Shown: positions 43,202 to 51,306 of the stretch, piece after piece | Layout: each line of letters starts with the position of its first letter | Position numbering within the stretch: position 1 is the first letter of the stretch | Notes under the pieces: model-generated | What the model was told of the DNA's origin: nothing | The model's input: the letters and a program-made list of their open reading frames with translations, nothing else | Database searches by the model: none | Translations under genes and position numbers: made by a program | From: Paraburkholderia haematera | GTDB lineage: Bacteria > Pseudomonadota > Gammaproteobacteria > Burkholderiales > Burkholderiaceae | Direction: 5' to 3' | Assembly (NCBI RefSeq): GCF_905220975.1 | Contig: NZ_CAJNBK010000009.1 | Span: 124,001-188,000 of the forward strand | DNA length: 64,000 nt

Positions 43202-43321
43202 GACACGCTTGCCCCCGAACAGGAACATAGCTCGGTAATCTACGAGGCGCGCCTTGTTTATCTGCAGCAAGAACCGCGTACGCAGCCCTTGGCGGCAGAC
43301 CTAGCGCGCGGCGCTAGCCCG

Positions 43322-43906
43322 TTATTCGCCCGCCCCGTTCACTACCGGGTCGACTTCAAACGCGTCGCCCGTGGCGAAGAATGTCCCACCTGCCACGTAA
43401 TGGCACGTACGCAGGTCGGGGTCGTCGCCGAAATGCCAGCGGTTGTTCGAATACACGCGGCTGTCCGCATAGGCGGCAACCACTTCACCAATGATCAGAT
43501 CGTGCCGCTGGCTATCGTCCGGAATCACCTTGCATTCCATCCACGTGATGCAGCCGGCCAGCATCGGCACATCGATTTCTTGTGCAGGAAAGATCTCGAG
43601 GTCGAAGGCGGAGAACTTGTCGAGTTCCGCACCCGCGTTCGTGCCCACCGCCAGCGTCTGCGCGGCAAATCCGCGGCTCGGCAATTGCAGGCCGAACACA
43701 CCGCTCGCTTCGATCAGTTGCCGCGTGAGTGTGCGGCTGTCCACCACCACCACGACTTTCGGCGGGGTGAAATCGAGCGGCATCGCCCACGATGCGGCCA
43801 TCACATTCGAGCGGCCGCCGTGCGCGCTGGTAATGATCGTGACGGGGCCATGATTCAGTAACTGCGTGGCGCGCGACAATGCGACGGGTTCCCGGGTGAC
43901 TTTCAT
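43322..43906 (-). CDS. Flavin reductase-family protein (FMN-binding split barrel)
   Basis: This is a 194-residue protein with the split-barrel core: PVTIITSAHGGRSNVMAASWAMPLDFTPPKVVVVV, then SGVFGLQLPS, then HDLIIGEVVAAYAD. Members bind FMN and transfer electrons from NAD(P)H to flavins or supply monooxygenases. The ATG at 43906 starts MKVTREPVALSRATQLL. No partner oxygenase lies next to it, so the actual role is open. It is convergent with the GNAT gene upstream in the window. Confidence 0.9.
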   Translation of the reverse strand: MKVTREPVALSRATQLLNHGPVTIITSAHGGRSNVMAASWAMPLDFTPPKVVVVVDSRTLTRQLIEASGVFGLQLPSRGFAAQTLAVGTNAGAELDKFSAFDLEIFPAQEIDVPMLAGCITWMECKVIPDDSQRHDLIIGEVVAAYADSRVYSNNRWHFGDDPDLRTCHYVAGGTFFATGDAFEVDPVVNGAGE

Positions 43907-44161
43907 ACGTTCTCTTCCGCGTCAAATGGATCAAACAGATTGTAGCGGGGACGCGCGAAGTGGGTCAGACGGCCCTCATGAACGACGCTCCGGCGCGCCG
44001 CGATGCGCCTGATCCAGGCTGAGCGAAGCTGAATGGCCGGTGGCGCTGCGCTTCGCGCAATCACTCGATCGTTACTGCCTCACACAATACCGGCGCGTAT
44101 CCACATCCGCGTGCTATTTTCAGGCGAGAATGCAGAACCACGACCAACCGTTGGAGAGACC

Positions 44162-44452
44162 GTGCGCATCGTCTGCTTGCATACCGCCGAGAGCAACATC
44201 GCCCTGTTTGACGCGGCTGCCCGTGCCAAAGGATTCGAAGCGCTCGAACTGACCCATGTGGTCCGCGCGGATTTGCTCGCCGCCGCTGAGCAGGCCGGCG
44301 GCTTGACCGAGAGAATCGCGGCGCAAACCCGCGAGGTGCTCCTCGCACTGAGGGACAACGCACACGCCGTGTTGCTCAACTGTTCGACGCTCGGGCCCTC
44401 AGTGGACATCGCCCTCGCCGCCGCGGTCCACGCAGCCACACTTGCAGCCTGA
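44162..44452 (+). pseudogene. Truncated aspartate/glutamate racemase-like gene (N-terminal part)
   Basis: GTG at 44162 with GGAGA upstream starts 96 residues: VRIVCLHTAESNIALFDAAARAKG, then VRADLLAAAEQAGGLTERIA, then AVLLNCSTLGPSVDIA. The CSTLGP block with its catalytic-type Cys and the N-terminal strand match Asp/Glu racemase-superfamily proteins of about 200 residues or more. The frame ends soon after, so the second lobe with the other catalytic Cys is missing. The next gene starts six bases after the stop. It is either a decayed gene or a deletion product kept in front of the kinase gene by translational coupling. Confidence 0.55.
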
Positions 44453-44458
44453 AGCGGC

Positions 44459-45262
44459 ATGTTCGCCGAATACATCGTCAAGTGGGATTTGTTGCCGGAC
44501 GGCGAGCCGATTCGCACGCATAGCAGCCGTTTGTTGCCTGTGCGTCAGCACGGCGTCGCCGCAATGCTGAAAGTTGCGCAGGAACCCGAAGAGAAATTCG
44601 GCGCGCAGTTGATGGTGTGGTGGGACGGCGACGGCGCAGCCCGCGTGCTCGCCCGCGATGCTGACGCCCTGCTGCTGGAGCGCGCCGAAAGCAATCATGC
44701 GTTAGCGGACCAAGCCCGCGCGAACGACAGCGAGGCGGACGACCACGCCATCGACATCCTTTGCGCCGCCGTTGCACGACTCCACGCGCCACGAAACAAA
44801 ACCCTGCCCGAACTGATCGGCTTACCGCGCTGGTTCCGGAGCCTCTGGCCCGCAGCCGGGCAATACGGCGGCTGGCTTGTCGAGAGTGCCACCGCAGCAC
44901 AGGCGTTGCTTGCCGCACCACAAGACCTCGTGGTGCTGCACGGCGACATTCATCACGGCAACGTGCTCGATTTCGGCAAGCGCGGCTGGCTGGCGATCGA
45001 CCCGAAAGGTCTGTACGGCGAACGCGGATTCGACTACGCGAACCTCTTCTGCAATCCGGACCCGGCGTCCGCGCTAGTGCCAGGACGATTCGAGCGTCGC
45101 GTCGAACGCGTGGCGCAAATCGCCGGAATCGACAGACGCCGTTTGCTGCAATGGATTCTCGCGTGGTCAGGTTTGTCCGCGGCGTGGATGCTTGAAACGG
45201 GCGAAACGCCGGACATCGATACAGACATCGGCAGAATGGCCGCCGAAGCGCTGAAGCGCTGA
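44459..45262 (+). CDS. Aminoglycoside/hydroxyurea phosphotransferase-family protein (APH(6)/Hur type)
   Basis: This is a 267-residue kinase-like protein. The catalytic loop VVLHGDIHHGNVLDFG (Asp and Asn of the Brenner motif) and metal-binding WLAIDPKGLYGERGFDYANLFCNP are typical of the PF04655 family that includes streptomycin 6-phosphotransferases. An N-terminal lobe with AAMLKVAQEPEEKFGAQLMVWWDG carries the ATP-site Lys. Most chromosomal members have no proven resistance role. It starts 6 bp after a truncated racemase-like frame, so the two are probably one transcript. Whether it modifies streptomycin is not readable from sequence. Confidence 0.85.
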   Translation: MFAEYIVKWDLLPDGEPIRTHSSRLLPVRQHGVAAMLKVAQEPEEKFGAQLMVWWDGDGAARVLARDADALLLERAESNHALADQARANDSEADDHAIDILCAAVARLHAPRNKTLPELIGLPRWFRSLWPAAGQYGGWLVESATAAQALLAAPQDLVVLHGDIHHGNVLDFGKRGWLAIDPKGLYGERGFDYANLFCNPDPASALVPGRFERRVERVAQIAGIDRRRLLQWILAWSGLSAAWMLETGETPDIDTDIGRMAAEALKR

Positions 45263-45412
45263 AACAGAAGTAACTGCTGGGAACTGAAAAGCAAACGTCC
45301 ATCCTGGACACGGCCGCTTACACTTTGGCGCCGCACTGATCCTGTCAATCCCGATCGGCGAGCGGCATGGCCGGGCGGCAGCCGCCAGGCCGCCGCCCAG
45401 GCATTCCGTCTG

Positions 45413-45745
45413 TCAATGCGGTGCTTTGCCGTTGGGCATGGCGTCCAGCGGTTTGTGCTGTTCTTCGCCTAGTCCTGGGAAAAACGCATTCCATGCGGCG
45501 CGCACCCCTTGAGCCGCCGTGGCCTCCGCGCTAATCGATTCTGCCTCGCCGTCGGCCGCTTTCGACGGGTCGGCGGAGAGACCCCGCCAGTGCGTGAACA
45601 CCAGCAACGGCTTTTCGGTCCACACGCCGTCGCCATATTTCGCAAAAGCCGTGTCGCCGCTCGTCAGTTGCACTTCGTACCAGCCCTCACGGACGGGTGT
45701 ATGGGCAGCAAGCTCAAACCAGGCGGTCGGTTCGATTTCCTTCAT
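45413..45745 (-). CDS. Hypothetical protein, 110 aa
   Basis: The protein starts at ATG 45745 (GGAG seven bases upstream) with MKEIEPTAWFELAAHTPVREGWYEVQL and continues TAFAKYGDGVWTEKPLLVFTHWRGLSADP. An acidic C-terminus ends NAFFPGLGEEQHKPLDAMPNGKAPH. No signal peptide or membrane segment is visible. The Trp-rich core WYEVQL...WTEK...HWRGL looks like a small beta fold found as a conserved hypothetical protein in Burkholderiaceae. The longer frame up to 45958 is Arg-rich and not coding. No function assigned. Confidence 0.7.
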   Translation of the reverse strand: MKEIEPTAWFELAAHTPVREGWYEVQLTSGDTAFAKYGDGVWTEKPLLVFTHWRGLSADPSKAADGEAESISAEATAAQGVRAAWNAFFPGLGEEQHKPLDAMPNGKAPH

Positions 45746-45967
45746 GTCGTCTCCGTCAGATAGTTCGTCATCGATAACCACCACAAAGGCATGCTTCATG
45801 CCCGGGCCCGGTGGCGGCCCGGCAGGCGGGCGCTGCATTTCACACGATGTTGCAGGGCAGTGCGCTGGGCATGACCTGCGGGCGATCCGTCGACGTCGCG
45901 CACGTCGAAATCGCCGCGCATAAACGACACGATAGCGCGACATGGGCCGCGCGGACAAACGTAAAAC

Positions 45968-47491
45968 TTATACGGCGCGCCGGGTGGCCGCCGCGCTTGC
46001 CGACCCGTTGCTCGACGCGCGCGTCAACTCGCTCACCAGTTCCGCCAATACGCCGACGGCGAGGGTCAGTTGCCCGGCTGGCGTGCTGCCATAGCCGATC
46101 ACGAGGCCGTTCGTCTCCTCGCGATGCTGCAGCGCAAAACCCGACAGCGCCCGCGGATTGAGCCGCCTGGCAAGCGCGCGTTCGGCGAGGGTCCGATCGG
46201 AAATAGGGGACGGCAGACGAAGCGTCAGATGCATGCCGCAATTGCCGCCCAGAATCTGCGACGGCGCGAAATGCGCGGTGAGCGCATCGCGCAACGCCTG
46301 CTGGCGCTCCCGATACAAACGCCGCATGCGACCCAGATGCCGCCCGAATTCGCCGCTGTCGATGAAATGCGCCAGCGCCAGTTGCTCCAGTCGATGCCCG
46401 CCGCGCAGCATCTCCTGCAACGCCACCGCCGCGTGCGCGGCGATGGCGAGCGGCAGCACCACGAAGCCGATCCGCAGCGCCGGAAACATCGTCTTGCTGA
46501 ACGAGCCCACGTACAGAACCGGCGCGTCCTCGACCAGCCCTTGCATGCTGGCGATCGGCTCGCCCGTATGGCGGAATTCGCCGTCGTAGTCGTCTTCGAT
46601 CAGCCAGGCGCCGCAGCGGCGCGCCTGCGCAATCAGTTCCAGCCGGCGCGCCACCGAGAGCACCGCACCGGTCGGATACTGATGCGCGGGCGACGTATAA
46701 ATCAACTTGGGAGGATGCGTGCGCCACGCGCGGGACGGCACCGCGATGCCTTCGGGATCGACCGGCATTGGCAGCATGGTCAAATCGCCCAGATTGAACG
46801 CCGCCTTGGCGCCGCGATAACCCGGATCTTCAACCCACGCAATGTCGCCCGGATTGGTGAACAGCCGCACGCACAGATTCAGCGCTTCCTGCGCGCCTTC
46901 GGTGATAACCACCTGCGAGCCCTCGCAGCGCACGCCCCGTGCCATTCGCAAATGCGCGGCGATCGCCTCTCGCAGTGCCGGCTCGCCCGCCGGGTTGCCG
47001 TAGCCAAGCGCGAGCGGCAAAGCGTGCTCCATCGAACGTTCCAGCGCGCGCCGCCAGGCGGCCAGTGGAAAATGGTCCAGCGCGGGCGTGCCCGGTGTCA
47101 GCGGCAAGGTATTGTCGACATGGGTCCGTGTCGGCGCGAATTGCGCTACGCGCGCCGCGTAGGCGATCTCCGATGCGGCCGGCAATGTCTGCGGTTCACC
47201 GCGCGCGGCCGGACTGGAAAGCGGACTTACGCGCGTGCCTTTTTTGTCGGCCACCACATAGCCGACCGCGGCCAGATGCTCGTACGCAATCACCACGGTA
47301 TTGCGCGACACGCCCATCTCCGCCGCCAGCAAGCGCGACGACGGCAGCAGCGACCCCGCCGGCAAACGCCCTGTGAGGATCGCCTGCTGCAAACGCTCGA
47401 TCAGTTGTTTTTGCAGCGACACGGACTTTTCCCCGCCACCCGCGACGGTCGCGGCGCCCGGGTTGGCGAGCGGACCAATGATCTCGATCAT
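45968..47491 (-). CDS. MocR/PdxR-type regulator (GntR winged helix fused to aminotransferase-like domain)
   Basis: This is a 507-residue protein. The N-terminal GntR winged helix is SVSLQKQLIERLQQAILTGRLPAGSLLPSSRLLAAEMGVSRNTVVIAYEHLAAVGYV, and a fold-type I aminotransferase domain follows with EGAQEALNLCVRLFTNPGD, IYTSPAHQYPTGAVLS, LIEDDYDGEFRH and SFSKTMFPALRIGFV. The Lys in SFSKTMFPALR is the PLP-binding site, so PLP or a derivative is the likely ligand. The ATG at 47491 is preferred over a TTG at 47509. It is divergent from a GNAT gene, which is its likely target. Two CTGGAYCT direct repeats lie at its start and in the intergenic region. Confidence 0.93.
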   Translation of the reverse strand: MIEIIGPLANPGAATVAGGGEKSVSLQKQLIERLQQAILTGRLPAGSLLPSSRLLAAEMGVSRNTVVIAYEHLAAVGYVVADKKGTRVSPLSSPAARGEPQTLPAASEIAYAARVAQFAPTRTHVDNTLPLTPGTPALDHFPLAAWRRALERSMEHALPLALGYGNPAGEPALREAIAAHLRMARGVRCEGSQVVITEGAQEALNLCVRLFTNPGDIAWVEDPGYRGAKAAFNLGDLTMLPMPVDPEGIAVPSRAWRTHPPKLIYTSPAHQYPTGAVLSVARRLELIAQARRCGAWLIEDDYDGEFRHTGEPIASMQGLVEDAPVLYVGSFSKTMFPALRIGFVVLPLAIAAHAAVALQEMLRGGHRLEQLALAHFIDSGEFGRHLGRMRRLYRERQQALRDALTAHFAPSQILGGNCGMHLTLRLPSPISDRTLAERALARRLNPRALSGFALQHREETNGLVIGYGSTPAGQLTLAVGVLAELVSELTRASSNGSASAAATRRAV

Positions 47492-47496
47492 CTCGT

Positions 47497-47528
47497 CTGG
47501 ACCTATCAAATACTGTTTGGCTGGATCT
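47497..47528. promoter_or_regulatory. Direct repeats CTGGAYCT, candidate MocR binding site
   Basis: CTGGACCT (47497-47504) and CTGGATCT (47521-47528) are direct repeats 24 bp apart, just upstream of the MocR-type gene. MocR regulators are known to bind spaced direct repeats, so this is a reasonable operator for the regulator and the divergent GNAT gene. Confidence 0.45.
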
Positions 47529-47599
47529 TTTTAACATACCACGTTTGCCGTATCGTTCTCCATAGGCAACCCTCACCCACTATCGACAGGAGAGCAGAC

Positions 47600-48337
47600 A
47601 TGGAACCCGGACGTAACGCTTTCGAGCAGCCTATCGGCGCGCCCGTGCCGGACTGGAAAGGCGCTCAGGCGCCCGGCCGCGAGCCGCTGGTGGGCCAATA
47701 CTGCCGGATCGAACCGGTGGACGTCGAACGCCATGCGGCGGACCTGTACGAGGCCTACAGCTCGGCGCCCGATGGCCGCGACTGGACCTATCTGGCGGTC
47801 GGACCGTTCGAGAGCCTTGCCGCGTATCGCGAGCATCTGACGCGCATGGCCGCGTCGCCCGATCCGCTGCACTACGCGGTGATCGATCTGGCGACCGGCA
47901 AGGCAGTCGGCACGCTCGCGCTGATGCGCATCGACCGCGGGAACGGCGTGATCGAAGTCGGGCACGTCACCTTTTCGCCGCGCCTGAAGCGCACGCGCAT
48001 TGCCACCGAAGCGATGTTCCTGCTAATGAGCCACGTGTTCGACGACCTCGGCTATCGCCGCTTCGAATGGAAGTGCGATTCGCTGAATGGCCCCTCGCGC
48101 ACGGCGGCGTTGCGCTATGGCTTTACGTTCGAGGGGATCTTCCGGCAGGCGATCGTGTATCGCGGACGCAATCGCGATACCGCGTGGTTTTCGATCGTCG
48201 ACAGCGAATGGCCCGCGCTGCGTCCGAGCTATGTGCGCTGGCTTGACGCCGGCAATTTCGATGCACAGGGTAAGCAGGTCGCACGGCTGGTGGACCTGAT
48301 CGCGCGGCAGCGAGCGGCGGCGAGTGAAGGCGAGTGA
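47600..48337 (+). CDS. GNAT-family N-acetyltransferase (RimJ/RimL-like)
   Basis: This is a 245-residue acetyltransferase with a GRNAFEQPIGAPVPDWKGAQ leader and the GNAT core: HYAVIDLATGKAVGTLALMRID, EVGHVTFSPRLKRTRIATEAMFLLMSHVFDDLGYRRFEWKCDSLNGPSRTAALRYGFTFEGIFRQA. The acetyl-CoA loop has the T-R-x-A-T-E pattern common in this branch. The ATG at 47600 has AGGAGAG upstream; the frame is open far upstream as a shadow of the MocR gene. It is divergent from the MocR regulator, its probable controller. Its stop codon lies inside a short 10-bp tandem repeat (48321-48360). Confidence 0.9.
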   Translation: MEPGRNAFEQPIGAPVPDWKGAQAPGREPLVGQYCRIEPVDVERHAADLYEAYSSAPDGRDWTYLAVGPFESLAAYREHLTRMAASPDPLHYAVIDLATGKAVGTLALMRIDRGNGVIEVGHVTFSPRLKRTRIATEAMFLLMSHVFDDLGYRRFEWKCDSLNGPSRTAALRYGFTFEGIFRQAIVYRGRNRDTAWFSIVDSEWPALRPSYVRWLDAGNFDAQGKQVARLVDLIARQRAAASEGE

Positions 48338-48360
48338 AGGCAAGTGACGGCAGGTGACGG
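48321..48360 (+). repeat. Imperfect 10-bp tandem repeat spanning the GNAT stop codon
   Basis: There are four copies of CRRGTGAMGG-type units: CGAGTGAAGG twice, then CAAGTGACGG and CAGGTGACGG. Each unit carries TGA; the gene ends in the second copy. Since 10 is not a multiple of 3, gain or loss of a copy would move which TGA is read. Confidence 0.7.
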
Positions 48361-48376
48361 CAGACTAAGCGGTCAT

Positions 48377-48913
48377 TCAGACAACGCCCGCCGGTCGCCG
48401 CAGCACGATAGTCGGATCGCCCTTGTACGTCGTGCGAAGTCGCTCACGGTAACCGCATTTGTGCGCGACGCGTAGTGATGGCTGGTTTTCCGGCGCGATG
48501 ATGCAGGCGGTCTCACCACCGGGCCAATGCGTATCGGCCCAGGCGAGTGCGGCACGCACGGCTTCGGTTGCGTAGCCGCGATTGTGCACGGCGGGGTCGA
48601 GTGCCCAGCCAATTTCAGGTGTGCCCATCAAGGAAGGCTCGATCTCGCGGTGGTAGTCGGCAAAGCCGACTTCCCCCAGGAACCGGCCGCCGTCCTTTTC
48701 CCGCACCACCCAATAGCCATATCCCAGCATCGCCCAATGCCCGGCGTAGCGCAGCAGGCGCGCCCAGACTTCTTCGCGCGTGAACGGCTTGCCGCCGATG
48801 TAGCGGATCACTTCGGGATCGGACCACATTGCATAGCTCTCGAGGAAATCGTCGCGCGTGTGCGGGCGCATGATCAGACGGTCGGTGGTGAGGAGCGTGG
48901 GGCGGGTGGACAT
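48377..48913 (-). CDS. GNAT-family N-acetyltransferase (RimJ type)
   Basis: This is a 178-residue acetyltransferase. TDRLIMRPHTRDDFLESYAMWSDPEVIRYIGGKPFTREEVWARLLRYAGHWAMLGYGYWVV opens the fold, followed by FLGEVGFADYHREIEP, EIGWALDPAVHNRGYATEAVRAALAWAD (acetyl-CoA loop with NRGYATEA) and IIAPENQPSLRVAHKCGYRE. This is the pattern of ribosomal-protein-acetyltransferase-like enzymes and related detoxifying acetylases. The start at ATG 48913 gives the usual MSTRPTLLTTDRL. It is convergent with the previous GNAT gene. Confidence 0.92.
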   Translation of the reverse strand: MSTRPTLLTTDRLIMRPHTRDDFLESYAMWSDPEVIRYIGGKPFTREEVWARLLRYAGHWAMLGYGYWVVREKDGGRFLGEVGFADYHREIEPSLMGTPEIGWALDPAVHNRGYATEAVRAALAWADTHWPGGETACIIAPENQPSLRVAHKCGYRERLRTTYKGDPTIVLRRPAGVV

Positions 48914-49037
48914 AGGCGGGCTGGGGTTGGCGTGGGCGCTTTGGCGTTAGGAAGCGTTGAAGAGTGCCTGGCATGATCGCAGATTTTTTGCGCGCCGGGT
49001 TTGCTGCGAAAATCCTGGCGACGCGCGCGCCGCGCCG

Positions 49038-49220
49038 CAAACGCTGGTGTTCTACCTCGGCCGCTCGACAAGGGCGCGCGAAGATCATCGCAGCGCTGAA
49101 AGCTATGAGAAACGTTGGCGCGAACGCCCTATCCTCGCCGCCTATATCCGATTGATGACACTCGTCTGGGGCCTGGGCATGACCGGGGAGAACCTCTTGC
49201 GCAGCCTGATTGGCGAATTC
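49038..49220 (+). pseudogene. Remnant of a VC0807-family membrane protein gene
   Basis: The plus strand reads LVFYLGRSTRAREDHRSAE, then YEKRWRERPILAAYIRLMTL, then VWGLGMTGENLLRSLIGEF. The FYL.R...ARE....E..E..W.....R...R.MTLVWGLG..E..LR pattern is the C-terminal part of VC0807-family proteins (about 220 residues, several transmembrane helices). Everything N-terminal is missing, and no start with a ribosome site precedes it. It lies in the 399-bp gap before the quinone oxidoreductase gene, where no other gene is recognised. Confidence 0.5.
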
Positions 49221-49312
49221 ATGAAGCCGCCCCTCACGCCGTTGCGCCCGTCACTTAGACTACGCTCATCGGCTGCACGACGCAGCGCAAGACAGGACCG
49301 GAGTGGCATGCA

Positions 49313-50281
49313 ATGAAAGCGATTCAGTTCAAGACTTTTGGCAAACCCGACGTGCTCGAATACGTCGATCTGCCGACACCCCAGGCTGACGCCGACAGCG
49401 TTGTCGTGCAGATCAAGGCGGCCTCGGTGAATCCGAGCGACGTCAAGAACGTGTCCGGCCATTTCGAACACACGGTCCTGCCACGCACGCCAGGCCGCGA
49501 CTTCAGCGGTATCGTGGTGGACGGCCCGCCGGCATGGCTTGGCGCCGAAGTCTGGGGTACCGGCGGCGACATCGGCTTCACACGCGACGGCACGCACGCC
49601 GGGTTCATCAAGATTCCGCTCGCCGCCCTATCGCGCAAGCCGACCATGCTCAGTCATGCGGAGGCCGCCGCGATCGGCGTGAACTTCGTGGTCGCGTGGC
49701 TCGGCACCGTCGAGTATGCACACCTGCAAGCGGGTGAAACGATTGCCGTGATTGGCGCGGGCGGCGGCGTCGGCGGCGCGGTAGTGCAGATCGCGAAAGC
49801 GCGCGGCGCTCGCGTGATCGCGGTCGACCGTCATCTGCTTGGCGCCGGAACGCCCGCGGGCCGGCTGATCGACGACTACGTTCCGCTCGACGAAAACGCG
49901 ACCGGGCGCGTGAAGGCGCTAACTGGCGGCGCCGGCACCGACGTGGTGTACGACACGGTCGGCGGCGTGGCGTTCGGAACCGCACTGAGTCTCGTCAAGC
50001 GCCGCGGCCGGGTGCTGGAAATCAGCGCCACGGGTCAACGCCGCGTGGAGTTCGACCTGATCGATTTCTATCACAACGAGACGCAACTGCTCGGCGTGGA
50101 CAGCGCCAAATTGGGCGTCGCCGAATCGGCGTCATTCATGACAGCGCTGGCGGAAGGCTTCGAAAGCGGCAAGCTGCAAGGGCCGGCCATCGCGCAGGAA
50201 TTCCCGCTCGAACGAGCACGCGAAGCCTACGAGGCGGTGGCCACCGGCACGCGCGGCCGGGTCGTCATCACGATGTCATGA
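49313..50281 (+). CDS. Quinone oxidoreductase-like medium-chain dehydrogenase/reductase
   Basis: This is a 322-residue MDR-family protein. MKAIQFKTFGKPDVLEYVDLPTPQ begins the GroES-like domain, and ASVNPSDVKNVSG and TPGRDFSGIV follow. The NAD(P) fold shows AVIGAGGGVGGAVVQIAKARGARVIAVD and VYDTVGG. Catalytic zinc ligands are absent, as in NADPH:quinone oxidoreductases. The C-terminus GTRGRVVITM is typical. The start is ATG at 49313. No operon partners; the substrate is probably a quinone or enone. Confidence 0.9.
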   Translation: MKAIQFKTFGKPDVLEYVDLPTPQADADSVVVQIKAASVNPSDVKNVSGHFEHTVLPRTPGRDFSGIVVDGPPAWLGAEVWGTGGDIGFTRDGTHAGFIKIPLAALSRKPTMLSHAEAAAIGVNFVVAWLGTVEYAHLQAGETIAVIGAGGGVGGAVVQIAKARGARVIAVDRHLLGAGTPAGRLIDDYVPLDENATGRVKALTGGAGTDVVYDTVGGVAFGTALSLVKRRGRVLEISATGQRRVEFDLIDFYHNETQLLGVDSAKLGVAESASFMTALAEGFESGKLQGPAIAQEFPLERAREAYEAVATGTRGRVVITMS

Positions 50282-50494
50282 CTAACGCGACCGGCGGGCG
50301 TGGCGGCCCGCCGGCATTCATCCACGCCTCTCATTGACACCCGTTCGCGCCGAACCCTTTTTCCATCACCGGGCGCCTCACGCTAAGATTGAGTCCGCCG
50401 GGCCGGCCCGAAGCGCGTGCCGCGCCGCCAGCGCATGTGCCCCGCCCTGCGCGCCGCCCGGAGATCACAAGATAAGTTTCGCTCGGAGAATCAG

Positions 50495-51073
50495 ATGCCT
50501 GAAGAATATGAAGTGCATGGTCCGCACGACCATGCGGTCGAACACGCCGGCCACCACGACGCGGATCCCTTTGCGAGCCGCATGGCCGTGATGACGGCGA
50601 TCCTCGCGACTATCGGCGCACTGTGTGCCTACCAGAGCGGCAACAGCGAAAATCTGGCGCTGTACTACAAGAACGAAGCCGCCATTAAAAAGACCGAAGC
50701 GTCGAATCAATGGAACTACTACCAGGCCAAGGGCGAGAAAGAGAATCTCGCTGAACTTGGCGCGGCGCTATCGCTCGGCAATGCCGACGCGCATGCGAAG
50801 TTCGTCGCCGACGTCGACAAGTACAAGCAGCAGAAAGAGCCGATCCGCGCAAAGGCCGAAGCAATCGAAAAGGAAGTCGTGGACAACGACGCTAAAAGTG
50901 AAGCGCTGCTGCACGGTCATCATCGCTGGGCGCAGGCCACGACCTTGATTCAGGTATCGATCGCCCTGTGCGCGATCACGTTGCTGACCCGCAAGAATTG
51001 GCTGCGCAATCTGTCGTTCGGCATTGCGGCAGCGGGTGTGATCACTGCCGCCGTCGCGTTCTTTTCGGCTTGA
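50495..51073 (+). CDS. DUF4337-family membrane protein
   Basis: This is a 192-residue protein with a His-rich start (HGPHDHAVEHAGHHDADPF), then a transmembrane helix (MAVMTAILATIGALCAYQSG), a long charged helical region with ALYYKNEAAIKKTEASNQWNYYQAKGEKE typical of DUF4337, and two closing helices (ATTLIQVSIALCAITLLT and LSFGIAAAGVITAAVAFFSA). The ATG at 50495 has GGAG nine bases upstream. Function unknown; the His-rich head could bind metal, which is a guess. Confidence 0.85.
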   Translation: MPEEYEVHGPHDHAVEHAGHHDADPFASRMAVMTAILATIGALCAYQSGNSENLALYYKNEAAIKKTEASNQWNYYQAKGEKENLAELGAALSLGNADAHAKFVADVDKYKQQKEPIRAKAEAIEKEVVDNDAKSEALLHGHHRWAQATTLIQVSIALCAITLLTRKNWLRNLSFGIAAAGVITAAVAFFSA

Positions 51074-51306
51074 TGGAGCAAGACTTCGCGACCAACATCG
51101 CGAAGCCGATGGCGTTCTTGGCCGAGGTGTTCTCGTTCGCCTCACACAGTCTTAACATCCTCCGCGCACCATTTTGCGATAGGTCAAAGATGTGCGGATT
51201 AGATGCTCAGCAGTCCAACCTTCATGACATAAATTAAGGGCGCCGTGATCTTGCAGCGCGTGTCCGCGTTGCCATATTGGGCGTACCCCGTCATGGAGGA
51301 CTTACC

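Noticed and set aside
43301..43317. CTAGCGC-GCG-GCGCTAG hairpin between the convergent GNAT and flavin reductase genes
   Set aside because: A 3-nt loop, no T-run on either side and GC-rich background make it too weak to call a terminator.
46070..47599. Long plus-strand open frame continuous with the GNAT gene (would give a 755-residue protein)
   Set aside because: It is antisense to the well-supported MocR regulator gene, is rich in Arg/His/Gln as GC-rich shadow frames are, and the GNAT gene has its own ATG and ribosome site at 47600.
48957..49316. Full 119-codon plus-strand frame as an intact gene
   Set aside because: Only residues about 28-88 resemble a known family; the rest is low quality and no ribosome site precedes the start, so it was called a remnant instead.
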